Source: Treponema sp.
GTDB lineage: Bacteria; Spirochaetota; Spirochaetia; Treponematales; Treponemataceae
DNA: 46,115 nucleotides
Direction: 5' to 3'
Assembly: GCF_024696245.1 (NCBI RefSeq)
Contig: NZ_JAILGZ010000107.1
Location: 1 to 46,115 of the forward strand
A model generated the notes under the pieces. That model saw nothing but the letters and a program-made list of their open reading frames with translations. It was not told the origin of the DNA and made no database searches. The stretch's first letter is position 1; the number at the start of each line of letters is the position of its first letter. Below, one piece after another: positions 15,159 through 23,808 of the stretch. Made by a program: the position numbers and the translations under genes.

Positions 15159-15812
15159 TTAGTGGAAATTTAAGCCGAAAATCAGGCTGTATCCCAGAAT
15201 ACTCCATATTTTTGCTGTAATTATAATAAGGATGAACCTTCTGTATGACATGCCGGAAGCTCCTGTAAAGTAACAGAGAAAGTCATCCGGTGCGATTGGT
15301 GAACAGATGGCAAGCCAGAGGAAGATGGAATAATGCTTCTTGTACTTTTTCATCCAGTTCATGTACTTGTTGATTTTCTTTTCAGAAAAAAGAGCCTGCA
15401 TAAAGGAAGGACCAAATTTCTTAGAAATGCAGAAGGCCAGTATTGAGCCGCTTACCAGGCCTAAGTAATTGCATATAAAACCTACCAGAGGACCAAAGAG
15501 GGCGCCACCTGCGGCACATCCGATTCCTCCGGCAATTACAACATAAAGAACTTTTATGCACTGGAAAACAGTAAGGAAGAGAGGTCCAAAAAGACCAAAG
15601 CTGTTAATGTAGCTTTTAAAAGTCTTCCAGTTACTGAAGCTTCCCTGACGGTACTGGTAAATTAAAAAACCAGCAACGATTACAAATGCAATTAAAAATA
15701 ATATTGTAAGTACTAATTTAAAAGAGGACTTCTTTTTTGGAGTGGTCAGCTGTATTTTCTGAGGGGCAGTATTGTCTGTAGTTATATCTTCAACCTTGTT
15801 TTCAGAAACCAT
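15159..15812 (-). CDS. VTT-domain (TVP38/TMEM64-like) membrane protein
   Basis: A 217-residue inner-membrane protein. A hydrophilic N-terminus is followed by a helix (VLTILFLIAFVIVAGFLIY) and a VTT/SNARE-associated domain with the re-entrant patterns FQCIKVLYVVIAGGIGCAAGG and SPIAPDDFLCYFTGASGMSYRRF. TVP38 and DedA relatives are lipid scramblases or transporters, which fits a location between phospholipid synthesis and lipid-kinase genes; the substrate cannot be told. The ATG at 15812 is chosen because a -10 box lies 8 nt upstream and no Shine-Dalgarno is visible; a GTG at 15830 would add six residues. The gene probably forms its own unit. Confidence 0.8.
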   Translation of the reverse strand: MVSENKVEDITTDNTAPQKIQLTTPKKKSSFKLVLTILFLIAFVIVAGFLIYQYRQGSFSNWKTFKSYINSFGLFGPLFLTVFQCIKVLYVVIAGGIGCAAGGALFGPLVGFICNYLGLVSGSILAFCISKKFGPSFMQALFSEKKINKYMNWMKKYKKHYSIFLWLAICSPIAPDDFLCYFTGASGMSYRRFILIIITAKIWSILGYSLIFGLNFH

Positions 15813-15820
15813 AATGGATA

Positions 15821-15849
15821 AATATAACACCTTATTTAAATAAAGTCAG
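15821..15849 (-). promoter_or_regulatory. Predicted promoter giving a leaderless mRNA (VTT gene)
   Basis: On the minus strand, CTGACT (15849-15844) and TATATT (15826-15821) are separated by 17 bp. The ATG at 15812 begins 8 nt beyond the -10 box, where transcription should start. Confidence 0.45.
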
Positions 15850-15875
15850 TCATTTTGGCCGTATACGATACGATT

Positions 15876-16829
15876 TTATACAAGGACAGAAAGCTTGTTG
15901 TGAAGGCATGTATAGTGAATTTTCCTTACATTTGGAAAGAATTCACCGTCGGTATGCACTGTCACAGGATTTTCTGCCTCTATTGTAAAGCAGCTTGTGT
16001 CCCGGAACATAAAATTCTTGCTGAAAACATGGAGGCCTGTGGTAAGCTGGGCAAACTTAAACAAAAGCAGGGGTTTTTTTACGTTGTGTACTGCACAGAC
16101 AGTAAAGCAGCCGTCATCAGGGCGGGCCATAGGGCTCATTTTAATACCACCGCCTTCTGCCTTAAAGTTCATTGCTGCAAGGAAAACCATGTTATTAAAA
16201 TCCAGGCTTTCGCTTTTACCCTGGTCTTCAAAGTGAACTTTTGCCTTAAAGGGTTTCATTAAGAAGATTGTCTGCAGGGAAATTGCCAGGTAGCTGAATT
16301 TACCCATGTGGAGTTTATTAAGGGCCTTTTTAATTTTTGAAGAATCGTTTTTTTCGCAGATAAGGGCGTCAAAACCCATGCCGCTGCTTATGGAAAAAAG
16401 CAGGTCTTTTTCCTGCCCCTCCTGGTTACAAAACTGGGCCCGGCCTATGTCTATGTATTTTTTTATTCCTGAATCATGGGTCTTTTGTATTTTCTTAAAG
16501 GCTTTTACAGGCTGATGGCGGGGAATTTTAAACTGTCTTGAGAAGTCATTGCCTGAACCTGCAGGAATTATGGAAAGGGATATTTTGCTAAAGTCAGTAA
16601 TGCCGTTTATTACTTCGTTAAGGGTGCCGTCTCCTCCTACAACGATAATGTTTATGTCGGGGTCATTAAGGCTGCATAAGTCTGCGGCTATTTTTTTAGC
16701 GTGCATTACGTATTCAGAATAAAGAACTTTGTATTGTATATGGTTTTTATCAAGGAATTTACTGAGTTTTTTCCAGCGTTTTACGGATTTTCCGCTTCCG
16801 CCGGTTTTATTAATTATAAAATAATACAT
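15876..16829 (-). CDS. Diacylglycerol kinase-family lipid kinase (YegS/BmrU type)
   Basis: A 317-residue soluble or peripheral membrane enzyme of the DAGK catalytic family. It begins with FIINKTGGSGKSVKRW, followed by the nucleotide-binding signature VVGGDGTLNEV at 63-73, IPAGSGNDFSRQF and SSGMGFDALICE, then a C-terminal beta domain (AEGGGIKMSPMARPDDG, VHTDGEFF). Members phosphorylate diacylglycerol, returning it to phospholipid synthesis, or related lipids. The neighbours psd, pssA and the VTT protein support a lipid role. The start has no Shine-Dalgarno but lies 7 nt after a near-consensus -10. It is divergent from the 954-residue beta-propeller protein. Confidence 0.85.
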   Translation of the reverse strand: MYYFIINKTGGSGKSVKRWKKLSKFLDKNHIQYKVLYSEYVMHAKKIAADLCSLNDPDINIIVVGGDGTLNEVINGITDFSKISLSIIPAGSGNDFSRQFKIPRHQPVKAFKKIQKTHDSGIKKYIDIGRAQFCNQEGQEKDLLFSISSGMGFDALICEKNDSSKIKKALNKLHMGKFSYLAISLQTIFLMKPFKAKVHFEDQGKSESLDFNNMVFLAAMNFKAEGGGIKMSPMARPDDGCFTVCAVHNVKKPLLLFKFAQLTTGLHVFSKNFMFRDTSCFTIEAENPVTVHTDGEFFPNVRKIHYTCLHNKLSVLV

Positions 16830-16836
16830 CTCAAAA

Positions 16837-16865
16837 AGTATAACATCGATTTGAACAAGTGTTAA
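16837..16865 (-). promoter_or_regulatory. Predicted promoter giving a leaderless mRNA (lipid kinase)
   Basis: Minus-strand TTAACA (16865-16860), 17-bp spacer, TATACT (16842-16837), then 7 nt to the ATG at 16829. Both boxes match five of six consensus bases, and no Shine-Dalgarno is present. Confidence 0.6.
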
Positions 16866-16880
16866 TGTTTATAATATAAT
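16851..16880 (+). promoter_or_regulatory. Predicted promoter giving a leaderless mRNA (beta-propeller gene)
   Basis: TTGAAC (16851-16856), 18-bp spacer and a perfect TATAAT (16875-16880) are followed after 7 nt by the ATG at 16888, with no Shine-Dalgarno. This promoter overlaps the divergent one serving the lipid kinase. Confidence 0.6.
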
Positions 16881-16887
16881 TTCTTGT

Positions 16888-19752
16888 ATGGAAGAAAATA
16901 TTAATCAAAGTGATGAATCTCAGGTAGAGAAGAAAGTTGAATCTTTATCAGAAAATGAATCAGATGTAAAAGTTGAATTCAAGACTGATGATGTAGAGAA
17001 TCAGACTATTTCTGAAAGTAATCTTGAAAACTCTCAAGCTTCTGACTCAAGTGAAAGTGTCAGAACAAATGAGGCAGGTGATTCAGAAGACAAGTCGGAT
17101 AAGGAAGCAGAAAAAAAGGATAGTGCTGACAAGAAAAAGAAGAAGCCTTTTATTCTTCGTTTTATTTTTGGCATCCTTAAGTTTATCTGTGCAATCCTGG
17201 TAATACTTTTTGTTGCAATGGTAGTTTGTGCATTCCATAAAAAGAATGTGCTTGAAGTAATACCACAGGGCTTTAGTCTTTATGTTCATACTGATTCAGT
17301 TTGGGAAGCTGTAGAGCCTCTTGCTGAACTTGATGCAGCCGACTTGCTTTTTAGCGATCCTGAGTTTGCAGATTTCCGTGAACCTTTTATGGAATTCAGA
17401 AGCAACGAATGGAGAAAGAGTCCTTTCCTTTCGTTTATAGCTTCACGTAAGGCAGACGTTGCTTTGTATCCAAACGAAAAAGGTGAATTTGATTTTCTTG
17501 CTGTAGTTGATTTAAGTTATCTTTCTTTAGCTACCCGTCTTGTTGAACCAGCCCTTTCATTTATAGATGTTGAGGGAGTTACTCTTAATAAGGAAACCGG
17601 CTTAATTGAATATTGTGATCCTTCTTCAGTTAATGCTGATGGTACAAGAAAAGAAGAAGATGTTATTTACATTAAGCCAATGCGCAATCTTGTTCTTGTA
17701 GCACAGAAAGAAGAGCTTCTTATAAAAGCAGTTGCTTCTGACAATAATAATTATTCTGCAAAAGAAGCAGAACTTATGACAGGTAAATCTTCTGATGCAA
17801 TCAAGCTTCTTGTTGATTCAAGAAAGTTTGCAGATCAGGCTGTGGAAAACAGTCCAATGCTTTCCCGTCTGTCTTCAGTAATTTCAAATGACAGTCTTAC
17901 AGAAGTTTCTCTTTCCATTACAAATGACAACATTAAGCTTAAGGCAAAACTTCCTCTCAGTAAGGAAAACGTAGATTCTGCGGCTCTTGCAAAAATCATT
18001 AACCGTGACTCTAAGGAACCAAAGCTTTTGTCTAAACTTACAGAAAATGTTCAGTACTATACAATCTTGAATGCAGGCAGCCTTGCAGAATTAAAGGATG
18101 TGGCATTCAGCTATATTCCAAAATCAGAGAAGGCAGATGAACTCTGGGCTACAGGTAACAAACTGTCACGTACAGTATTTGGTCTTTCCCTTGAAGAAAT
18201 GATTTTCTCATGGACAGGTGGAGAGTTTGCAGCCCTTGGTCTTGAAAATCAGAATGACCCTGTATTTGTAATTAAGATTGAAGATGAGAACCAGCGCGGA
18301 ATTGTATTTGATAAGTTTATTTCTTCCATCGTTATTGAAGAAGATTCAAGCCTGATCCTTGACGGAATGAGAATGCGCAGAATTATGCTCCCTGGATTCC
18401 TTCAGGATATCATTGCCCTCTTTGACGTAAATATTCCACGTCCATACTACATGGTTAAAGACGGATACATCTACTTCTCAGAAAATCCGGAAACTCTTGC
18501 CGGTATAAATGGCGCTTCCAAAAAAGAACTTTATCTTACAGACAGCGAAGTTTATAACTCTGTAATCGGTTCAACCGGTGATAAAAATACAATCGATCTT
18601 TACTATAACCTTGAGCGCAGTATTCCATTCTTCTTAAGAAGCAATGCGGGTCTTGCAAAGATTCTTCAGTTGTATTCAAACGGACGCTTTACTCTTGGTC
18701 TTCACGGAGACAATGTTGAAGTTCAGGTTGAAGCAGTTTCTAAACACATAATCGACCTTCACTGTGTACCAGGCTTCCCTGTAAGTCTTGAAGGAAAGGC
18801 TGATGGTATTCTTGAAAAAAGCGGCTCTACAATTTTCTGGCTGGAAAATTCAAGAAATATAAAATCCATGGGTATTCCAAGTACAAAGACTTACACTTAT
18901 AAATCAGATGATAAGCTTTACATTAAAGCCGGCAGTGAATCCCTTAAGAAGGGCGGTTGTCTCTGGGTTGTCAGTGACAGAGGTAAGGTAACTCTTCTGG
19001 ATAGCAAGCTTAAGGAAGTATTTGTTCCTGTAAATATTGAATCCCGTCCTGCTTCTGGTCCTGCATGTACAAAAGACAAGGTTGTGATTCCAACTGTAGA
19101 CGGAAACCTTGTTTTTGTTGATAAAAAAGGAAACGTAACATCTAAGGCTTTGAATCTTACCGGTTCATTAAAGTCTGCTCCTGTTGTTCTTGGCGATACA
19201 ATTGCTGTTTATGACAAGAGCTTTATGGGAAGCATTATTCTTCTTAAAGAAAATTCTTCAGAAGAAAAGAGGCTTAATGTTTCTTCAATCGGATTTGAAT
19301 CTCCTGCCCTTATGAAAAAGGACAAGGATATTTACACAGCATTTGTAACTCAGAACGGTCAGGCTTTTGTATGGAAGAATGACAAAATTGTGACAGGCTT
19401 CCCACTTAAACTTGATGGTGTATTCTTTAAGAACTTTGTAACAGACGGAAAATATTTCTATGCACTTTCTTATGGTTCAATTCTTTACAGGGTTGGAATT
19501 GATGGTTCAGTTCTTTCTGTAAAGGTTCCATGTGAATCTGCAAAAGACGGATTTATCAGTGCCGGAAAAAATATTTACGTAACACCGGATTCAAATGTAA
19601 TTTATGGATTTGATTCTAACCTTGAAATGCTTTACGGATATCCTCTTCTTGGATGGGGTAAACCTGCATTTGCTGACGTAAACGGTGACAATAAGGATGA
19701 ATGTTTTGTTCTTACTGTTGATAAAAAATTGTATGCATGGAATATAAAATAA
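16888..19752 (+). CDS. Large membrane-anchored beta-propeller protein
   Basis: A 954-residue protein of unknown role. Residues 1-85 are acidic and Ser/Glu/Asp-rich and end in a lysine run (DKKKKK), so this part is probably disordered and cytoplasmic. One membrane helix spans about 88-116 (FIFGILKFICAILVILFVAMVV). The rest should lie outside the cytoplasmic membrane: a mixed domain (about 120-640), then a C-terminal PQQ/WD-like propeller (about 640-954) with repeating VVSDRGKVTLLDSK, VIPTVDGNLVFVDKKG, YGFDSNLEMLYGYP and a final DVNGDNKDE that resembles an FG-GAP calcium loop. A scaffold in the periplasm is plausible. A lipoprotein gene follows after 24 nt, with AGGAGGA before it, so the pair is likely one operon. 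Confidence 0.65.
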   Translation: MEENINQSDESQVEKKVESLSENESDVKVEFKTDDVENQTISESNLENSQASDSSESVRTNEAGDSEDKSDKEAEKKDSADKKKKKPFILRFIFGILKFICAILVILFVAMVVCAFHKKNVLEVIPQGFSLYVHTDSVWEAVEPLAELDAADLLFSDPEFADFREPFMEFRSNEWRKSPFLSFIASRKADVALYPNEKGEFDFLAVVDLSYLSLATRLVEPALSFIDVEGVTLNKETGLIEYCDPSSVNADGTRKEEDVIYIKPMRNLVLVAQKEELLIKAVASDNNNYSAKEAELMTGKSSDAIKLLVDSRKFADQAVENSPMLSRLSSVISNDSLTEVSLSITNDNIKLKAKLPLSKENVDSAALAKIINRDSKEPKLLSKLTENVQYYTILNAGSLAELKDVAFSYIPKSEKADELWATGNKLSRTVFGLSLEEMIFSWTGGEFAALGLENQNDPVFVIKIEDENQRGIVFDKFISSIVIEEDSSLILDGMRMRRIMLPGFLQDIIALFDVNIPRPYYMVKDGYIYFSENPETLAGINGASKKELYLTDSEVYNSVIGSTGDKNTIDLYYNLERSIPFFLRSNAGLAKILQLYSNGRFTLGLHGDNVEVQVEAVSKHIIDLHCVPGFPVSLEGKADGILEKSGSTIFWLENSRNIKSMGIPSTKTYTYKSDDKLYIKAGSESLKKGGCLWVVSDRGKVTLLDSKLKEVFVPVNIESRPASGPACTKDKVVIPTVDGNLVFVDKKGNVTSKALNLTGSLKSAPVVLGDTIAVYDKSFMGSIILLKENSSEEKRLNVSSIGFESPALMKKDKDIYTAFVTQNGQAFVWKNDKIVTGFPLKLDGVFFKNFVTDGKYFYALSYGSILYRVGIDGSVLSVKVPCESAKDGFISAGKNIYVTPDSNVIYGFDSNLEMLYGYPLLGWGKPAFADVNGDNKDECFVLTVDKKLYAWNIK

Positions 19753-19776
19753 AAACAGAATCCGGAGGAAGATTGA

Positions 19777-20892
19777 ATGAAGAAACTGTTTTTTTATGGT
19801 GCGGTTCTTTTTGCCGCTGTAAGTTTTTTTAGCTGCCGTTCCCTTCAGAGGGACATCATTATGTCTACTGACTCACAGGTTCAGACAGAAGATGTTCTCC
19901 GTATAGAAAAGAAGCTTGCAAAAGTTGACTGTAATTCTATTTGTAATCTTTCTGATGCAAAGACACTGCAGGCAGACTGTAATTACATTCTTTCTGATAT
20001 ACAGGAATCAATAGAGAAGGCTGGAATGAATAAAGCCCTTCTTGCCCGTCTCTATGCTCTTGAGGGAAGAACATATCTTATTGCCGGAAAGAGATCTAAG
20101 GCAGAAGATTATTATGAACTTTCAAGGGATTCATGTAAGGGTGACTCTCAGACAATTATTCTTGGAGTGCGTCTGGGAGAAATAAAAAACCTTAACAGTG
20201 AAGACCTGGTTGCCGGAAGTAACGAAAACGGACTTCTTATTCTTGAGAGGGGTGTTCAGGCTTACTTGAACAAGAGCTTCTCTGAAAGCGTTGTTTATTT
20301 TGACAAAGCTTTTATGATGCTTCCTGACCACTATGCAGAAAACTATGGTCTTATAAAAAGTTCTGCATGGGAGCTTCGTGCTGTAGAAGATGTTACTGAT
20401 GATAAAAAAATAAAGGAACTTCTTCTTAAGAATCAGGTTACCCTTAGCGAAATGCTTTTGATTACTCAGGAAACAACTGACCTGCTGGATGAATACACAG
20501 GTGGAGAGACTCTTTCTGAGAAAAAGCTTTATAAGATTTTAAAGAACAAGGGTATCTTTACTGCAGCTTCAGATATGAATCTTTCTGAGAAAGACCAGTC
20601 TGTTATAGAAAGGGATCAGGTTATGACAAAGATTCTTTGTGCCCGTATCCTCTGGAATCTTTATGCTGCCCGTCAGGGTGAAGGTTTTGTTATGAGCAAG
20701 TATTCACAGTTCTATATTGAAAATAGTTTTGATTCACCAATCACAGATGTGCCTGCAGATAACAAGGATTTTGATGCAGTTCTTGGTTGTGTAGAAAACG
20801 AAGTTATGGATCTTGAAGACGGAAGCAACTTTGACCCTGACCTTAAGCCAAGTGGTGTTCAGGTTAATAAGTGGGCTCAGAAAGTTAAATAA
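19777..20892 (+). CDS. TPR-like lipoprotein with a possible SLH-like C-terminus
   Basis: A 371-residue predicted lipoprotein (signal peptide 1-19, lipobox FFSC, Cys20). Residues about 75-215 form helical pairs of TPR type (LARLYALEGRTYLIAGKRSKAEDYYELS and YLNKSFSESVVYFDKAFMMLPDHYAENYG). The C-terminal third has the cadence of a degenerate S-layer-homology domain: RDQVMTKILCARILWNL, SPITDVPADNKDFDAV, VENEVMDLEDGSNFDPD. In SLH domains such segments bind cell-wall polymer; in treponemes the meaning is unclear. AGGAGGA lies upstream. It is likely cotranscribed with the beta-propeller protein, and a bidirectional terminator follows. Confidence 0.65.
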   Translation: MKKLFFYGAVLFAAVSFFSCRSLQRDIIMSTDSQVQTEDVLRIEKKLAKVDCNSICNLSDAKTLQADCNYILSDIQESIEKAGMNKALLARLYALEGRTYLIAGKRSKAEDYYELSRDSCKGDSQTIILGVRLGEIKNLNSEDLVAGSNENGLLILERGVQAYLNKSFSESVVYFDKAFMMLPDHYAENYGLIKSSAWELRAVEDVTDDKKIKELLLKNQVTLSEMLLITQETTDLLDEYTGGETLSEKKLYKILKNKGIFTAASDMNLSEKDQSVIERDQVMTKILCARILWNLYAARQGEGFVMSKYSQFYIENSFDSPITDVPADNKDFDAVLGCVENEVMDLEDGSNFDPDLKPSGVQVNKWAQKVK

Positions 20893-20916
20893 GTTTTACT
20901 GATTTTATAAAACAAA

Positions 20917-20969
20917 AAAACCGGCTTTTATTTTGCATCAGTTTGCATTTGAATAAAGCCGGTTTTTTT
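20917..20969 (+). terminator. Bidirectional rho-independent terminator
   Basis: AAAACCGGCTTTTATT pairs with AATAAAGCCGGTTTT with one small mismatch, and there is an A-run before and a T-run after. It sits between the convergent TPR lipoprotein and uppP genes and can serve both. Confidence 0.85.
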
Positions 20970-20984
20970 ATGTAAAAATATTTT

Positions 20985-21815
20985 TTAGAAGAAAATTATT
21001 CCGCAGATTCCCAGAGGAATAAGGTAGGCTGCAAACCATTCAAGCTTTCCTTTTTTTATAAGACGCATAAGAAAGGCCAGGGCAAGGAGTCCGCTTACAA
21101 ATGCTGTAAGGCAGCCTGCTGCAAGTGGCAGCATTCCAATGCTTTCCTTAACGGCAGACAAATCTTTTGCTTCAAGAATAAAGGCTCCAAGAATTGCAGG
21201 TATGGAAAGTATAAAAGAAAATTCTCCTGCATTTACCCTGTCGATTTTGCAATAGAGGGCGCCGGCAATTGTAGAACCGCTTCTGGAAATTCCAGGGAGG
21301 GTACCAAAACCCTGAGCCAGTCCTATAAGCAGGGCTTTTGGCCATGAAGGAACAGGGCTTTTGTTAATAGTAAGCTTTTCTATTTTTGCAGATGAAATAA
21401 GAAGAAAAGAAGTTACAAGAAAACCTGCAGAAACAATTTTTAAGGAAATCAAGTCATCGTTAAGAAGCTTTGATGTAAAAATACCGATAACTCCTGTTAC
21501 CAGCGTTGCCAGAATAACTGCAAGTATCATTTTGCGGTTCTGTGTTTCTTTAGCAGCTTCTTCCGGGGCAAGGCTGCTGCTTTTTTTAAAAGTGATGATT
21601 CTAAAAAAAGAAAGGAGAAGTTCCAGTATTTTCTTTCTGAAAAATAAGAAAACTGAACAAAGGGTGGCAAGATGAAGCATGACATCAAATAGAAGGGGTA
21701 CTTCATCAAGTCCAAACAGATGCTGGGCTATTTTAAGGTGGGCAGAAGAAGATATTGGTAAGAATTCAGCTATGCCCTGAATAAGTCCTAAAAAAATTCC
21801 TTGTAAAACAGACAT
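20985..21815 (-). CDS. uppP: Undecaprenyl-diphosphatase (UppP/BacA)
   Basis: A 276-residue polytopic membrane enzyme that dephosphorylates undecaprenyl diphosphate so the lipid carrier can be reused for peptidoglycan; overexpression of relatives gives bacitracin resistance. Family motifs are intact: QGIAEFLPISSSAHL near the N-terminus (Glu-rich motif and SSSAH) and PGISRSGSTI in the second half, whose Arg and Ser are catalytic in the family. The ATG at 21815 is chosen over longer in-frame starts because GAGGAG lies 6 nt upstream and the length then matches the usual 270 or so residues. It is a single gene ended by the shared terminator. Confidence 0.95.
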   Translation of the reverse strand: MSVLQGIFLGLIQGIAEFLPISSSAHLKIAQHLFGLDEVPLLFDVMLHLATLCSVFLFFRKKILELLLSFFRIITFKKSSSLAPEEAAKETQNRKMILAVILATLVTGVIGIFTSKLLNDDLISLKIVSAGFLVTSFLLISSAKIEKLTINKSPVPSWPKALLIGLAQGFGTLPGISRSGSTIAGALYCKIDRVNAGEFSFILSIPAILGAFILEAKDLSAVKESIGMLPLAAGCLTAFVSGLLALAFLMRLIKKGKLEWFAAYLIPLGICGIIFF

Positions 21816-21943
21816 TTTTATCTCCTCATTTAGAGTATAAGATTTTAGAAAAAGTTGAAATATGACGATTTTATAGAAAAGACTGCCTTGCAGGTGAAAA
21901 AATTTTATATACTTAGTATAATCTTTGGCATTGGAGTTAAAAT

Positions 21944-22438
21944 ATGAACGAATCAGAAGAAATCTTGAATTTGCTGCGTGATAATGGACGTATTTCGGTT
22001 GAAGATATTTCAGCCATGACAAAAAGATCCGTTGAAGAAGTTAATGCTATTATTCAGAAGTTAGAAAACGACGGCGTTATCATGAAGTACGCGGCGATTA
22101 TTAACCCGGAAAAAGATTTAAGTGCAAAAGAAAAGGTTCGTGCAGAAATAGAGATTCAGGTAACACCTGAGCGTGAACACGGTTTTGACGGAATTGCAGA
22201 CCGTATTTACAGATTCCCTCAGGTTAAGTCTTTATATCTTATGAGTGGCGGTTATGATTTTAAGGTAATCATAGAAGGAGACACTCTTCAGGAAGTGGCG
22301 GATTTTGTCGCCCGTAAGCTTTCTACACTTCAGGGTGTAAGGGCAACAAAAACATGTTTTATTTTAAAGACTTACAAAGAAAACGACATCGTATATGTAG
22401 AAACAGACTGCGACCGTCGTGAAGGAGCTATGGCATGA
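21944..22438 (+). CDS. Lrp/AsnC-family transcriptional regulator
   Basis: A 164-residue regulator with an N-terminal winged HTH (about 1-50, RISVEDISAMTKRSVEEVNAII) and a C-terminal RAM effector domain (about 65-150, VKSLYLMSGGYDFKVIIEG), the order seen in Lrp and AsnC proteins, which sense amino acids. TTGGAG precedes the ATG, and a good -10 (TATAAT, 21917-21922) lies farther upstream. Its last codons overlap the aminotransferase start (ATGA), so the two are translated together. It probably senses an amino or keto acid related to the partner enzyme and controls this operon; the ligand is unknown. Confidence 0.87.
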   Translation: MNESEEILNLLRDNGRISVEDISAMTKRSVEEVNAIIQKLENDGVIMKYAAIINPEKDLSAKEKVRAEIEIQVTPEREHGFDGIADRIYRFPQVKSLYLMSGGYDFKVIIEGDTLQEVADFVARKLSTLQGVRATKTCFILKTYKENDIVYVETDCDRREGAMA

Positions 22439-23604
22439 ATACTCGCGAAGACAGGTTAAGCAAAACAATACAGAACATTCCCCCAAGTGGAATCCGTAAA
22501 TTTTTTGAGATGCTCATCGGACATGATGATGTAATTTCCCTTTCTGTAGGTGAACCGGATTTTCCTACACCATGGTGTATGAGGGAAGAAGCTTTTTATC
22601 ATCTTGAAAAGGGTCACACCAGCTATACAAGTAACTGGGGTCTTCTTGAACTCAGGGAAGAAATTGCTAAATACATGAGCAGATATGGTATGGATTATAA
22701 CCCTGTTAATGAAATTCTCATTACAGTTGGTGCCAGTGAAGGTGTTGATGCAGCTCTCCGTGCAATCCTTAATGAAGGAGACGAGATTCTTGTAAGCCAG
22801 CCTTGCTATGTAAACTATACTCCTCTTGCTGAATTGTGCCACGCAAAGGTTGTGCCTGTTGATTCAAGTAAAAACAATTTTTACCCGACAGCAGCACAGA
22901 TAGAAGAGCTTATTACACCAAAAACAAAGGCTCTTATGATTTGTAGTCCAAACAATCCTACAGGAACAATGATTCCTAAAGAAGAACTGGCTAAAATTGC
23001 AGAAGTTTGTAAAAAGCATCAGATCTGGGTTATCAGTGACGAGATTTACTGTGAACTTGCCTATGAAGATGCAGAACATGTAAGTATCGGTTCCTTTGAC
23101 GGCATGAAGGATTACACAATCGTACTTAACGGATTTTCTAAATCCTTTGCCATGACAGGATGGCGTATTGGTTATATTGCAGCTCCTGCAGAAATCCTTG
23201 CCCAGATAGTTAAGCTTCATGGTTACAATACAATCTGTGCTCCAATTTTCAGTCAGTATGCAGCTCTTGAAGGCTTAAGGCATGGCTGGAAAGATGTAGA
23301 AAAAATGCGCATCAGTTACCAGCAGAGAAGAAACCTTATGGTTAAAGCCTTTAATGATATGGGACTTCCTGTTCCGGAACCAAAGGGTGCCTTTTATATG
23401 TTCCCGGATATTTCTTCTACAGGAATGACAAGTGAAGAGTTTGCTACAAAACTTTTTCAGCAGCATAATGTAGCAGTTGTTCCAGGCAGCGTCTTTGGTC
23501 TTGGTGGTGAGGGGCATATCCGTGTCTGTTACGCTACCAGCATAGAAAAAATCAAGGTGGCTCTGGACAGAATCAAGCAGTTTGTAGAAGAAAACAGAAA
23601 GTAA
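22435..23604 (+). CDS. PLP-dependent aminotransferase, class I/II
   Basis: A 389-residue fold-type I aminotransferase. Cofactor residues are visible: the Asn-Pro motif in SPNNPTGT, the Asp/Tyr pair in VISDEIYCELAY, the Schiff-base lysine in NGFSKSFAMTGWRIGY, and the C-terminal substrate-binding Arg in GHIRVCYA. The pattern fits the aspartate/PatA-like subgroup that handles Asp, aromatic or N-acetyl-diaminopimelate-type substrates; the exact substrate cannot be assigned. It overlaps the Lrp-type regulator by 4 nt, the usual arrangement for a locally regulated amino-acid enzyme. A terminator follows within 10 nt. Confidence 0.88.
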   Translation: MNTREDRLSKTIQNIPPSGIRKFFEMLIGHDDVISLSVGEPDFPTPWCMREEAFYHLEKGHTSYTSNWGLLELREEIAKYMSRYGMDYNPVNEILITVGASEGVDAALRAILNEGDEILVSQPCYVNYTPLAELCHAKVVPVDSSKNNFYPTAAQIEELITPKTKALMICSPNNPTGTMIPKEELAKIAEVCKKHQIWVISDEIYCELAYEDAEHVSIGSFDGMKDYTIVLNGFSKSFAMTGWRIGYIAAPAEILAQIVKLHGYNTICAPIFSQYAALEGLRHGWKDVEKMRISYQQRRNLMVKAFNDMGLPVPEPKGAFYMFPDISSTGMTSEEFATKLFQQHNVAVVPGSVFGLGGEGHIRVCYATSIEKIKVALDRIKQFVEENRK

Positions 23605-23612
23605 TATTATAT

Positions 23613-23646
23613 GGGCTGTTCCTTTTATACGGGCAGCCCTTTTTTG
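23613..23646 (+). terminator. Rho-independent terminator
   Basis: GGGCTG (23613-23618) pairs with CAGCCC (23634-23639), followed by TTTTTT. The second 77-bp repeat starts directly afterwards. Confidence 0.75.
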
Positions 23647-23723
23647 ATTGAGGGTTTATTACAAAACCCTCAAAACGGCGAAGTCAAGGCTTTAAGCGTG
23701 AGCGTGCCTTGACTCGACGTATT
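23647..23723 (+). repeat. 77-bp two-hairpin dispersed repeat, copy 2
   Basis: Identical to 5091-5167, in the same orientation, and again placed directly after the T-run of a terminator. Here it is intergenic and touches no reading frame. The same two hairpins are present. Confidence 0.85.
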
Positions 23724-23808
23724 ATAGTTAAATATTTTTAAAAAAAGTGCCGATATTATATAAGTATAGAAGTCGATTTTTATTTGTAAGTTTGAGGTTA
23801 ATTGTAAA

